Shown piece by piece: positions 17,690 to 25,580 of a stretch of DNA of 64,000 bases. The notes beneath the pieces are model-generated. The model saw only the letters and a list, made by a program, of their open reading frames with translations, was not told where the DNA came from and ran no database searches. Every line of letters begins with the position of its first letter. The first letter of the stretch is position 1. Source of the DNA: Acidobacteriota bacterium (GTDB lineage Bacteria; Acidobacteriota; Terriglobia; Acidiferrales; UBA7541); assembly GCA_013289955.1 (NCBI GenBank), contig JABCYZ010000004.1, positions 230,751 to 294,750 on the forward strand, read 5' to 3'. A program made the translations under genes and the position numbers.

Positions 17690-18980
17690 CATCATCCAGC
17701 GCATCTTCGATGTTGCTGTCATCGGCGCAGGCCCGGCGGGAATTGCAGCTGCGCTCGCCGCGGCCGAGACTGGTGCTAGCGTCGCGCTGATAGATGATAA
17801 TCCTGCGCCCGGTGGACAAATCTGGCGTGGCGGTCGGAATGCCTCGCATCACCTGGAGGCACGGCGCTGGCTGGAGCGCCTGTCGAAATCCCGCGTCACT
17901 TTAATTGGCGGCACGCGTGTTTTCTACGCCCACTCTGGCGCGTTGGAGGCAGAGTCTGACCATTCGCTCTGGCAACTTCTCTACGGCAAGTTGATTCTTG
18001 CGACGGGCGCACGCGAACTCTTTCTTCCTTTTCCCGGCTGGACTATGCCGAACGTTTTCGGTGCTGGAGGTCTCCAAGCCCTGGTGAAATCCGGTTTGCC
18101 AGTGAAAGGGAAACATGTTGTCATCGCCGGAACGGGACCTCTCCTCCTCGCAGTGGCGGCGTACTTGTGCGAACGCGGAGCTGATGTCCTGTGCATCTGC
18201 GAGCAAGCACCCTTCGCAAGGCTCCGCGCTTTCACGCTTGGGATGGCCTCCTACCCCGGCAAACTGGTGGAAACAGCGCAGCTCCGATTCCGCAGTAGGC
18301 GCGCGCCCTACCTGACAAGCGCTTGGCCGGTCGCTGCGCTTGGGCAAGACCGCTTGCAAGCAGTCCGCATCTCTGACAACGGGCGCCTTCGCGAAATCGA
18401 ATGCGAGTACCTGGCCTGCGGATTTCATCTCGTTCCGAATCTCGAGCTGGCCCGCGCGCTGGACTGCCGTGTTGTAGATGGGTTCGTCGGCGTGAACGAG
18501 CTTCAGGAGACTTCACAGCCCGGGGTCTACTGCGCCGGCGAACCGACCGGGATAGGTGGAGTAGAGCTTTCTATCGTGGAAGGTCAGATCGCTGGCCACG
18601 CCGCCGCCGGTCGCGTCAGCTCCGCGAAACGGCTTCTCACAACCCGCGCCCGCTCCAGGAGAGCCGTCAAAGCGATGAAGAAAGCTTTCGCGCTCCGGCC
18701 AGAGCTCGCGGCACTGGCAACACCTGACACGCTGCTCTGTCGCTGCGAAGATGTCTCCTTTGAAGCCGCTCAAAAACACGCCACCTGGCGCGCCGCTAAA
18801 TTGCACTCCCGCTGCGGCATGGGACCTTGCCAGGGCCGCGTCTGCGGCGCGGCTGCCGAATTTCTGTTCGGATGGACCATGGACTCCTCGCGTCCACCGA
18901 TATTTCCCGCGCGTTGCTCGAGTCTTGCAGCAATCTCGACGCCAGCAAGTCCGGCGCAAGGCCATGGAGGTTCACAATGA
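17682..18980 (+). CDS. D-hydroxyproline dehydrogenase, FAD/NAD-domain subunit (alpha)
   Basis: HcnB/OoxA-like pyridine-nucleotide-disulphide-type flavoprotein, 432 residues. The first dinucleotide fold GAGPAG is at residues 15-20, the second (GTGPLL) near residue 150. A BFD-like [2Fe-2S] domain begins with LLCRCEDV near residue 350 and ends with CGMGPCQGRVC. In this family the alpha subunit accepts electrons from the DAO subunit and hands them on to a quinone or other acceptor. The stop codon overlaps the next gene's start (ATGA, 18977-18980). Confidence 0.82.
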   Translation: MDSIIQRIFDVAVIGAGPAGIAAALAAAETGASVALIDDNPAPGGQIWRGGRNASHHLEARRWLERLSKSRVTLIGGTRVFYAHSGALEAESDHSLWQLLYGKLILATGARELFLPFPGWTMPNVFGAGGLQALVKSGLPVKGKHVVIAGTGPLLLAVAAYLCERGADVLCICEQAPFARLRAFTLGMASYPGKLVETAQLRFRSRRAPYLTSAWPVAALGQDRLQAVRISDNGRLREIECEYLACGFHLVPNLELARALDCRVVDGFVGVNELQETSQPGVYCAGEPTGIGGVELSIVEGQIAGHAAAGRVSSAKRLLTTRARSRRAVKAMKKAFALRPELAALATPDTLLCRCEDVSFEAAQKHATWRAAKLHSRCGMGPCQGRVCGAAAEFLFGWTMDSSRPPIFPARCSSLAAISTPASPAQGHGGSQ

Positions 18981-19906
18981 AGTGGCAGGGGGTTATTCCC
19001 GCAATCACAACCTGTTTCGCGAATGGTTCCCAGATAGACCACGCGTTCATCACGAACCACTGCCAGTGGCTCGTGGAAAACGGCTGTACCGGAGTTGTCG
19101 CCCTGGGTTCGTTGGGCGAAGGTGCGACGCTCTCGTTCGACGAAAAGATTGCCGTCCTGAGTACCTGCGTCAAAGCCTTGAAGGGGCGAGGTTCGGTTGT
19201 GGCGGCTATTTCCTCGCTCACCACAGCCGAATCCGTGAGCCTCGCCAAGCAAGCCCAGGCTGTCGGTTGCGACGGGCTGATGATCCTGCCGCCCTACGTC
19301 TACCGTGGCGATTGGCGAGAGATGAAGGCGCACGTTTCTGCAGTCTTCGAAGCCACACCACTCCCAGGGATGCTCTACAACAATCCTATCGCTTACGGCA
19401 CGGACTTTTTGCCCGAACAGATCCGTGAACTTGCCGCTGAGCGCGCCAATTTCCAAGCGGTGAAAGAATCGAGCGCCGACGTTCGCCGGGTCTCGGCAAT
19501 CCGCGCGTTGCTCGATGATCGGCTCGCCATACTCGTTGGCGTGGACGACGCTATTCTCGAAAGCATTGGTGTGGGAGCCGTCGGCTGGATTGCCGGCTTG
19601 GCCAACGCGTTGCCGCGCGAATCCGTGGATCTTTTCGAGTACGGCATCCGGGGGAAATCCTCAGAGGCGTTCGAGCTGTATCGCTGGTTCCTGCCTTTGC
19701 TGCGTCTAGATACGGTCCCGAAGTTTGTTCAGCTCATCAAACTCGTACAGGAAGAATTCGGCGTCGGGAATGCCGACGTCAGGCCGCCAAAGCTTCGGCT
19801 TACCGGCGAAGAACTGCAAGCGACGAGGGAACTCATCCACCGGGCGCTCCGCACGCGCCCACGAAAAGCCAGTACGGAGCTCCATCTCCGTCAAGCGGCG
19901 AAATAA
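18977..19906 (+). CDS. 1-pyrroline-4-hydroxy-2-carboxylate deaminase (DHDPS family)
   Basis: Class I aldolase-fold enzyme of 309 residues in the dihydrodipicolinate synthase/N-acetylneuraminate lyase family. Lys163 (QAVKESS) is the Schiff-base lysine and Tyr134 (MLYNNP) the conserved tyrosine; GSLGEGATL is the substrate carboxylate loop. Its place inside a Hyp operon identifies it as the deaminase that makes 2-oxoglutarate semialdehyde, since true DapA would not sit here. The frame is open further upstream (18827), but the ATG at 18977 has GGAGG six bases before it and begins the conserved fold (MKWQGVIPAITTCF). Confidence 0.85.
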   Translation: MKWQGVIPAITTCFANGSQIDHAFITNHCQWLVENGCTGVVALGSLGEGATLSFDEKIAVLSTCVKALKGRGSVVAAISSLTTAESVSLAKQAQAVGCDGLMILPPYVYRGDWREMKAHVSAVFEATPLPGMLYNNPIAYGTDFLPEQIRELAAERANFQAVKESSADVRRVSAIRALLDDRLAILVGVDDAILESIGVGAVGWIAGLANALPRESVDLFEYGIRGKSSEAFELYRWFLPLLRLDTVPKFVQLIKLVQEEFGVGNADVRPPKLRLTGEELQATRELIHRALRTRPRKASTELHLRQAAK

Positions 19907-19919
19907 GAGGACGCCCTCA

Positions 19920-21503
19920 ATGGAAATCCTTGGAAAGTCTCTCATTGGTTTTCACGACTCCCGATCGACCACGGGTCCTTTCAGCGCGTGGAATCCCGCC
20001 AGCGGCGAGAAAATCGACGCCACCTTTTATTCGGCGAGCCATGAAGACGTTGAGGGCGCCGCCAAGGCCGCCAGCGATGCTTTTTCGAGTTATGCCCGCT
20101 TAGCAGGCCGTGAGAGAGCGTCCTTTCTCAATCGCATCGCTGCGCGCCTCGAGTCGATGGTCGATTTGCTTGTGGCGCGCGCCCATGCGGAGACCGCGCT
20201 TCCCGAACCCCGCCTGAAATCCGAGACGGCACGCACGTGCAGTCAGCTGAGGCTGTTTGCGTCCGTTATCGAGGAAGGTTCCTGGGTTTCCGCACGCATC
20301 GACCACGGGGACTCGGAACGCAAGCCATTGCCGAAACCGGATATCCGCTCAATGTTGCATCCCCTCGGACCCGTCGTGGTTTTCGGAGCCAGCAATTTTC
20401 CACTCGCATTTTCGGTCGCGGGCGGTGATACGGCTTCCGCGCTTGCTGCCGGAAACCCGGTGATCGTCAAAGCACATCCGGCACATCCGGGTACGAGCGA
20501 ACTTGTCGGACGCGCTATTCGAGAATGCGTTCGCGAAGAAGGACTGGCCGAAGGCGTATTCGGTCTTCTATTCGATTCCGGAAACGAGGTTGGCGCGAAA
20601 CTGGTGCAACATCCTCTGGTCAAAGCCGTCGGTTTCACTGGCTCCATTAAGGCAGGAAGAGCCCTGATGGACTTGGCGGTCAGCCGTCCGGAGCCCATCC
20701 CCTTCTACGGCGAAATGGGCAGCACGAATCCAGTATTTATCCTTCCCGGCGCCATGGCTCTGAGAGGCAAAGAGATCGCCTCGCAGCTTCACGCTTCTTT
20801 CACGCTCGGAGGCGGGCAGTTCTGCACCAAACCGGGCCTGGTTTTTCTGCCTCCACAGCACTCTTCGGCGGATTTCTTGCCCGAGTTTCAAGCCAAGGTG
20901 GCCCGTTCCCCGAAATTCACGCTTTTGACTTCTGGCATTCGAGACTCATACCAGCGCGAGATCCAAAGTCGAAAGGGTCGTAGTGATCTCGCTCTGGTCG
21001 CTGAAGGCGAACAACCGGCTTCTGGCAATGCTTTCCTCGCAGGGGTCGCGGCATTCCAAACGGACGTTCCCGGCTTGTTGAGAAGTCCGGATTTGAGTTC
21101 CGAAGTATTTGGTCCTTCGAGCGTATTGGTCCATTTCTCCAACAAACGAGAGCTTCTCGATGCCGCTCGAAGTCTCAGCGGCCATCTCACAGCGACGATT
21201 CACGGCACCGAGGAAGACCTGCGGGAATTTTCCGATCTGGTCTATCTGTTGCAAAACAAGGTCGGCCGCATCGTTTTCAATGGATACCCAACCGGAGTTG
21301 AAGTCTCTCACGCCATGATTCACGGCGGACCCTATCCCGCGAGCACTGACAGCCGCACAACTTCCGTGGGCTCGCAGGCAATATTTCGCTTTGCCCGTCC
21401 CGTCTGCTACCAGGATTTTCCGGACTCCGCCCTGCCGGCCGAACTGAAAGACGCCAACCCGCTGGGAATCTGGAGAATGGTGGACGGCAAGTTCGCCCGC
21501 TGA
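19920..21503 (+). CDS. 2-oxoglutarate semialdehyde dehydrogenase (ALDH superfamily)
   Basis: Oxidises 2,5-dioxopentanoate (2-oxoglutarate semialdehyde) to 2-oxoglutarate with NAD(P)+, ending the Hyp route in the TCA cycle. The protein is 527 residues, typical for the long KGSADH subgroup. Catalytic Cys302 is in GGQFCTKPG and the general base Glu265 in YGEMGSTNP. The cofactor motif GFTGSIKAGRAL is also present. I place the start at 19920, with AGAGGA about eight bases upstream and only 13 bases after the deaminase stop; the open frame extending into the deaminase gene has no conserved sequence. Confidence 0.88.
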   Translation: MEILGKSLIGFHDSRSTTGPFSAWNPASGEKIDATFYSASHEDVEGAAKAASDAFSSYARLAGRERASFLNRIAARLESMVDLLVARAHAETALPEPRLKSETARTCSQLRLFASVIEEGSWVSARIDHGDSERKPLPKPDIRSMLHPLGPVVVFGASNFPLAFSVAGGDTASALAAGNPVIVKAHPAHPGTSELVGRAIRECVREEGLAEGVFGLLFDSGNEVGAKLVQHPLVKAVGFTGSIKAGRALMDLAVSRPEPIPFYGEMGSTNPVFILPGAMALRGKEIASQLHASFTLGGGQFCTKPGLVFLPPQHSSADFLPEFQAKVARSPKFTLLTSGIRDSYQREIQSRKGRSDLALVAEGEQPASGNAFLAGVAAFQTDVPGLLRSPDLSSEVFGPSSVLVHFSNKRELLDAARSLSGHLTATIHGTEEDLREFSDLVYLLQNKVGRIVFNGYPTGVEVSHAMIHGGPYPASTDSRTTSVGSQAIFRFARPVCYQDFPDSALPAELKDANPLGIWRMVDGKFAR

Positions 21504-21670
21504 GAGTTGTAAATTCAACATTTATTTTATAGTCTCAACGAGGTACACAGAGCGGTCTATTGCGCTTGGTCTGCTCCGGGCCACCATCAGCCTTTGTGGG
21601 ATCCGGTAGCCTTTAGCGTTACTTCTTGACTCGCTTGCTAGTCGGATAGCTGTTTGGTGAATCCAGAACT

Positions 21671-22393
21671 ATGAAGGTAACGAATCCTCGCGCACCGATT
21701 GAGAAAATCCCCCCGAGAAAGTCAGATCCCATCCGGCGTCAGTCTCTGTCTGCTGCTGTCGTCGAGCGCCTCCGGGATAAAATTCTCAGCGGCGAGCTGC
21801 GGGAAGGCGAGCAGCTTCGCCAAGATGCAATTGCCACTGAATTTCAGATTAGCCGTATCCCCGTGCGTGAAGCTCTCAGCCATTTGGCGGCCGAAGGCCT
21901 TATCACGATTGTCGCCAATCGCGGCGCGGTTGTTTCAGCTCTTTCACCCGACGAGATCATGCAGATGTTCGAAACGCGCGCGGTGCTGGAATGCTACATG
22001 CTTCGCTGCGCCATTCCGAATATGAAGGAAGAAGATTTCCAGAGCGCGGAAGATATTCTTGGGCATTACGAGGAATCTCTCGAGAAAGACTCGGAAGTGA
22101 AGTCGTGGGGCCAGTGGAACTGGAGTTTTCATTCCGCCCTCTATGCCCCCGCCAATCGTCCATTCATGCTCTCTTTTCTGAAGACCCTGAACATTAACTG
22201 TGACCGTTACACCCGTCTTCACCTCGTCTTTACCCGTGACCTCCACCGGGCCGGCCGGGCGCATCGCGAGCTTTTTGCTGCCTGCAAGACGAAAGATCCC
22301 GAGGTGGCCTCCAAGGCTCTGTGGAAACACATAACCGAAGCTGGCGAGTATCTGAAAGAATTCATCACACGCCATCGCGAGCAGCATTCCTGA
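21671..22393 (+). CDS. GntR-family regulator, FCD subgroup (copy 1)
   Basis: Transcription factor of 240 residues at the end of the Hyp operon, 167 bases after the dehydrogenase. The winged helix spans about residues 25-90 (SAAVVERLRDKILSGELREG; SRIPVREALSHLAAEGLI). An all-helical FCD effector domain follows, with the metal/ligand residues of the family likely among the His/Asp/Glu of FETRAVLE, HSALYAPA and AHRELF. It probably senses Hyp, a pathway intermediate or a released sugar. A second, nearly identical protein is encoded at 24868-25563 on the other strand. The divergence between the copies lies mostly outside a central 164-bp tract that is identical in DNA. Confidence 0.88.
   Translation: MKVTNPRAPIEKIPPRKSDPIRRQSLSAAVVERLRDKILSGELREGEQLRQDAIATEFQISRIPVREALSHLAAEGLITIVANRGAVVSALSPDEIMQMFETRAVLECYMLRCAIPNMKEEDFQSAEDILGHYEESLEKDSEVKSWGQWNWSFHSALYAPANRPFMLSFLKTLNINCDRYTRLHLVFTRDLHRAGRAHRELFAACKTKDPEVASKALWKHITEAGEYLKEFITRHREQHS
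21974..22137 (+). repeat. 164-bp perfect inverted repeat, arm 1 (inside GntR copy 1)
   Basis: Base-by-base comparison shows this stretch equals the reverse complement of 25124-25287 with no mismatch. Immediately outside (for example at 21973 and 22138) the two genes differ, mainly at synonymous sites. The arms flank the GH127 gene. A perfect tract within a diverged pair is what recent gene conversion leaves. Confidence 0.9.
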
Positions 22394-22432
22394 AATCCTG
22401 GAGCGCCGAAAAGTGACGGCGTTTCCTGTCTC

Positions 22433-24838
22433 TTAACGGGCCAGGTCTGCGCGGACTGTGCGAATGCCAAACACGCCAGGAATATCACTGCCGCTCGAAG
22501 CCTCGAAGCGCACCGTGACCTTCTGTCTGCCCTCGATCAACTCGGCGGGGATCGCGTACTCCACGTCAACGAACTGTACGTCTTGTTCCGGACTGCGTCT
22601 TTCCGTTGTGTGCTCTCCCACCTTTTTTCCATCCACCAAAATATCGAATGAGCCCTTCCGCCGCGCATCGTTGCTGAAGGTAACCACCAAACCAATCGGG
22701 TGGCCTGCGTCGACCGGGAGATCAAAGGAGAACCACTTGCTTCCCCGCCGTCCATAGCGCTCCATCAATTGAACAGGTGAAGTGTCCTCTCCCTGCTGGT
22801 TAAAGTCTCGTTCCGTCTGCATTTGCCCCGGTTGCGCAAACGCTACCGTCGCCGCCTCAAGCTTCTTTTGTTTTTCCTGCCGAGCGGCAAAAGCCTCCGA
22901 CTTTTGTTTCCACTCTTCAGGCGTGAACATGTCCCAATAGATCGCGTATCGCCGCCGTGGCAGTTGGTAAAAAGGGACAAATGTAATGTCCGGCGTCAGG
23001 CCGACACCGGAAGTCACAAACGTTCCGGGCTTGCCTGCCACAGGTTTCAGAAAATTCTCGACGGGCTCGGCAGCCGCCACAAGTACCGGCGCGAAGTCTT
23101 CTTCGCTTGCATTTCGCCGCGCTCGTCGTTCCTGTTCCTGACGTTCTGGGCCGAGATCTCCAGCCAGCACCAGCGGCCCCCACATCAGCGCAAATCGCTC
23201 CGGGTTGTCGGCTAGAGGCTCCTTGCGCAGCGTCTTCGGCAAAACCAACTCCAGCGTGTCTCCTTTTTTCCAGGTCCGGGTGATCTCGACGTACGAATCC
23301 GGCTTCGGCAAATCCTTCAACGCGTGGCCATTCACCTTCACGCTGAATCCCGCCCCTGCCCAATACGGCCGACGCAAAGCCATGGTGAATTTCTTCGCTG
23401 ATTTCGGTGTGATCTTTAGAGACGCGGTTTCTCCCATAGGAAAATCCGTGTTCGTCTCGATTTGCACGCCTGCTTTCTCCCAAGTCGCGCGCGACGGCGC
23501 ATAGAGGCTCACCCAAAGTTTGTCCGCGGATTCGTAGTAAATCCCGTATCCGTGCAGCGCATGGCTCTCCATCCCGCTACCCACGCAGCAAGTGAAGTCC
23601 TCGAACTTGTCCTGGTATTCGTGCTGTACCCCACGGCCGACGGGAACCATATAGCAAACGCGCCCATCGTCGGGATCTTGCGACGCCAGAATGTGGTTGA
23701 AGAGTGCTCGCTCGTGGAAGTCGGCATAGCGAATCTCCGGGTCAACGGAGAAAAGCGTGCGTGACATTTTGATCATATTGTATACGTCACAGGTCTCGGC
23801 CGTGCGTCCGTCGATCATGTTGTTCAACTTATCCGGCTGGCTGAGATACTCATTCTTGCCGTGCCCGCCGGTGGCGAAGCTGTGATGCAGCGCTATCTCG
23901 TCCCAAAAAAATGTCGCGGCTTTGTGATCGGTTTCATCGCCCGTATAGATATACCGCGATAGCGATCCAATCATTTTCGGCACCTGCGTGTTGCCATGTT
24001 TGCCGCCGAGAATGTCCTGCCCCGCTGCAAGCGGATCGATGATGGCGCGGTGCTCAAATTTTCCAGAGAGCGCCAGCCAGCGCGGATCGCCTGTGTCGGC
24101 GTAGAGATCGGCCGTCACCTCGTTCATTCCGCCAAATTCAGTCGCCAGCATCTTCTGGGTTTGCTCGTCGTCCAGCTTGGAGACGATGCTCTCCACCCAG
24201 CCGGCAAACTTAATTTCCACGTCCAACGCCGTGCGGTTGCCCGTAAATCGGTAGGCGTCGCGCAACCCCGCAAAGATCTTGTGCTCGACGTACCACGGCG
24301 ACCACAAGCCATTCAAATCGAAGCCGCCCGACCGGATAACGCCTTTGCATAATTCCTGAAAATGAATCTTCCCGTCGGCGCCCTGATTGTCCATCAGGGC
24401 GCCGAGGTAGCCGTCTCCCTGCGCATCCTGAATGGTTTTCAATTCGCCCACAATGTAGTCAGCGCGCTCCTTGAACCGCTCATCCCCGGTAGCCGCCCAC
24501 ATGAGACTCACTGCGGATAAATAGTGCCCGGCAATGTGACCGGTGAGTTGTCTCCCCGCGCCATCCCATCCCCCATACGGTTTGCCCTTTGGTTCCAGTC
24601 CCGCGCGCTGCCGCAAATAGGCCAACATCCGATCTGGCTCGAGTTCGAGCAGATATTTAGCGTCCAGCTCCTGTGCGTTTTTCAGCGGCCCCCCGGTAAG
24701 CCTCACGCTATTCAGTGGCAAAGGCCGGACTTTGAGAATTCTTTCTTCGGAGGCTTGTGCAGCGTTGGGGGTCTGCGCCTGCGCATACCCCGCCAAAGAC
24801 AACACCATCAGCGCTTGAACCAAAAAAATCTTCCTCAC
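22433..24838 (-). CDS. GH127-type beta-L-arabinofuranosidase (DUF1680 family)
   Basis: Secreted glycoside hydrolase of 801 residues with signal peptide 1-21 (cleaved near AQA). It follows the DUF1680 (alpha/alpha)6 barrel plus beta-domains layout. The zinc-bound active site of the founding enzyme HypBA1 (one Glu, three Cys, one Cys being the nucleophile) is matched by Glu348-x-Cys350 in AETCDVYN and Cys417-Cys418 in FTCCVGSG. The likely acid/base is the Glu of GGHGKNEYL, residue 330. HypBA1 removes terminal beta-L-arabinofuranose from Hyp-linked arabinosides; related GH146 enzymes act on arabinans, so specificity is inferred from context. Start is GTG with TAGGAGG five bases upstream. It is 29 bases downstream of GntR copy 2 in the same operon. 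Confidence 0.85.
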   Translation of the reverse strand: MRKIFLVQALMVLSLAGYAQAQTPNAAQASEERILKVRPLPLNSVRLTGGPLKNAQELDAKYLLELEPDRMLAYLRQRAGLEPKGKPYGGWDGAGRQLTGHIAGHYLSAVSLMWAATGDERFKERADYIVGELKTIQDAQGDGYLGALMDNQGADGKIHFQELCKGVIRSGGFDLNGLWSPWYVEHKIFAGLRDAYRFTGNRTALDVEIKFAGWVESIVSKLDDEQTQKMLATEFGGMNEVTADLYADTGDPRWLALSGKFEHRAIIDPLAAGQDILGGKHGNTQVPKMIGSLSRYIYTGDETDHKAATFFWDEIALHHSFATGGHGKNEYLSQPDKLNNMIDGRTAETCDVYNMIKMSRTLFSVDPEIRYADFHERALFNHILASQDPDDGRVCYMVPVGRGVQHEYQDKFEDFTCCVGSGMESHALHGYGIYYESADKLWVSLYAPSRATWEKAGVQIETNTDFPMGETASLKITPKSAKKFTMALRRPYWAGAGFSVKVNGHALKDLPKPDSYVEITRTWKKGDTLELVLPKTLRKEPLADNPERFALMWGPLVLAGDLGPERQEQERRARRNASEEDFAPVLVAAAEPVENFLKPVAGKPGTFVTSGVGLTPDITFVPFYQLPRRRYAIYWDMFTPEEWKQKSEAFAARQEKQKKLEAATVAFAQPGQMQTERDFNQQGEDTSPVQLMERYGRRGSKWFSFDLPVDAGHPIGLVVTFSNDARRKGSFDILVDGKKVGEHTTERRSPEQDVQFVDVEYAIPAELIEGRQKVTVRFEASSGSDIPGVFGIRTVRADLAR

Positions 24839-24867
24839 AAGAGCCTCCTAGAAGGCACCCGGACAGT

Positions 24868-25563
24868 TCAGGGGTGCTGTTCGCGATGACGCGTAATGAA
24901 TTCCTTCAAGTACTCGCCCGCTTCCGTAATGTGCTTCCACAACTCCACGGCGGCTATCCCCGGATTCTTCGTCTTGCAGGCGTCGAGAAGATCGCGATGC
25001 GCCTTGCCGGCGCGATGCAAATCTCGCGTAAAAACCAGATGAAGTCGAGTGTACCGGTCGCAATTGATGTTCAGCGTCTTCAGAAATGACAGCATTACCG
25101 GGCGATTCGCGGGAGCATACAGCGCGGAATGAAAACTCCAGTTCCACTGGCCCCACGACTTCACTTCCGAGTCTTTCTCGAGAGATTCCTCGTAATGCCC
25201 AAGAATATCTTCCGCGCTCTGGAAATCTTCTTCCTTCATATTCGGAATGGCGCAGCGAAGCATGTAGCATTCCAGCACCGCGCGCGTCTCGAACATCTGC
25301 ATGATTTCGTCCGGCGAAAGGGCGGAAACAACCGCGCCACGGTTGGCAACGATGGTGATGAGTCCTTCGGCCGCCAAATGGCTGAGAGCTTCACGCACGG
25401 GGATACGGCTAATCTGAAATTCAGCGGCAATCGCGTCCTGGCGAAGCTGCTCGCCTTCGCGCAGCTCGCCGCTGAGAATCTTGTCCCGGAGGCGCTCGGT
25501 AACCGCTGCGGAAAGAGACTGCCGCGGAATAGGCGTTGATTTTGTGCAGGTGACGGTCGCCAT
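24868..25563 (-). CDS. GntR-family regulator, FCD subgroup (copy 2)
   Basis: A 231-residue paralogue of the regulator at 21671, nearly identical over the whole alignable length (differences such as AAVTERL for AAVVERL, IAAEF for IATEF, KAHRDL for RAHREL). It lies between the DUF5695-like gene and the GH127 gene in a minus-strand operon, with gaps of 17 and 29 bases. The ATG at 25563 begins MATVTCTKSTPIPRQ; the frame stays open far upstream, but only because it overlaps the neighbouring gene. One copy with the Hyp genes and one with the arabinosidase suggests the two operons respond to related signals. Confidence 0.87.
   Translation of the reverse strand: MATVTCTKSTPIPRQSLSAAVTERLRDKILSGELREGEQLRQDAIAAEFQISRIPVREALSHLAAEGLITIVANRGAVVSALSPDEIMQMFETRAVLECYMLRCAIPNMKEEDFQSAEDILGHYEESLEKDSEVKSWGQWNWSFHSALYAPANRPVMLSFLKTLNINCDRYTRLHLVFTRDLHRAGKAHRDLLDACKTKNPGIAAVELWKHITEAGEYLKEFITRHREQHP
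25124..25287 (-). repeat. 164-bp perfect inverted repeat, arm 2 (inside GntR copy 2)
   Basis: Reverse complement of 21974-22137 without mismatch. The two arms are about 3 kb apart and enclose the GH127 gene. Recombination between them would invert the segment and exchange the C-terminal parts of the two regulators. Confidence 0.9.
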
Positions 25564-25580
25564 GTCAGCTAAACGCCTCG

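Noticed and set aside
22394..22432. GCCG/CGGC hairpin between the convergent GntR copy 1 and GH127 genes
   Set aside because: Only a four-base-pair stem with no real T-run; too weak to call a terminator.
23772..23792. ATATTGTATAC-like stretch resembling the shared operator motif
   Set aside because: It lies inside the GH127 gene, where it encodes the conserved VYNMIK stretch next to a zinc-ligand Cys; coding constraint explains it.
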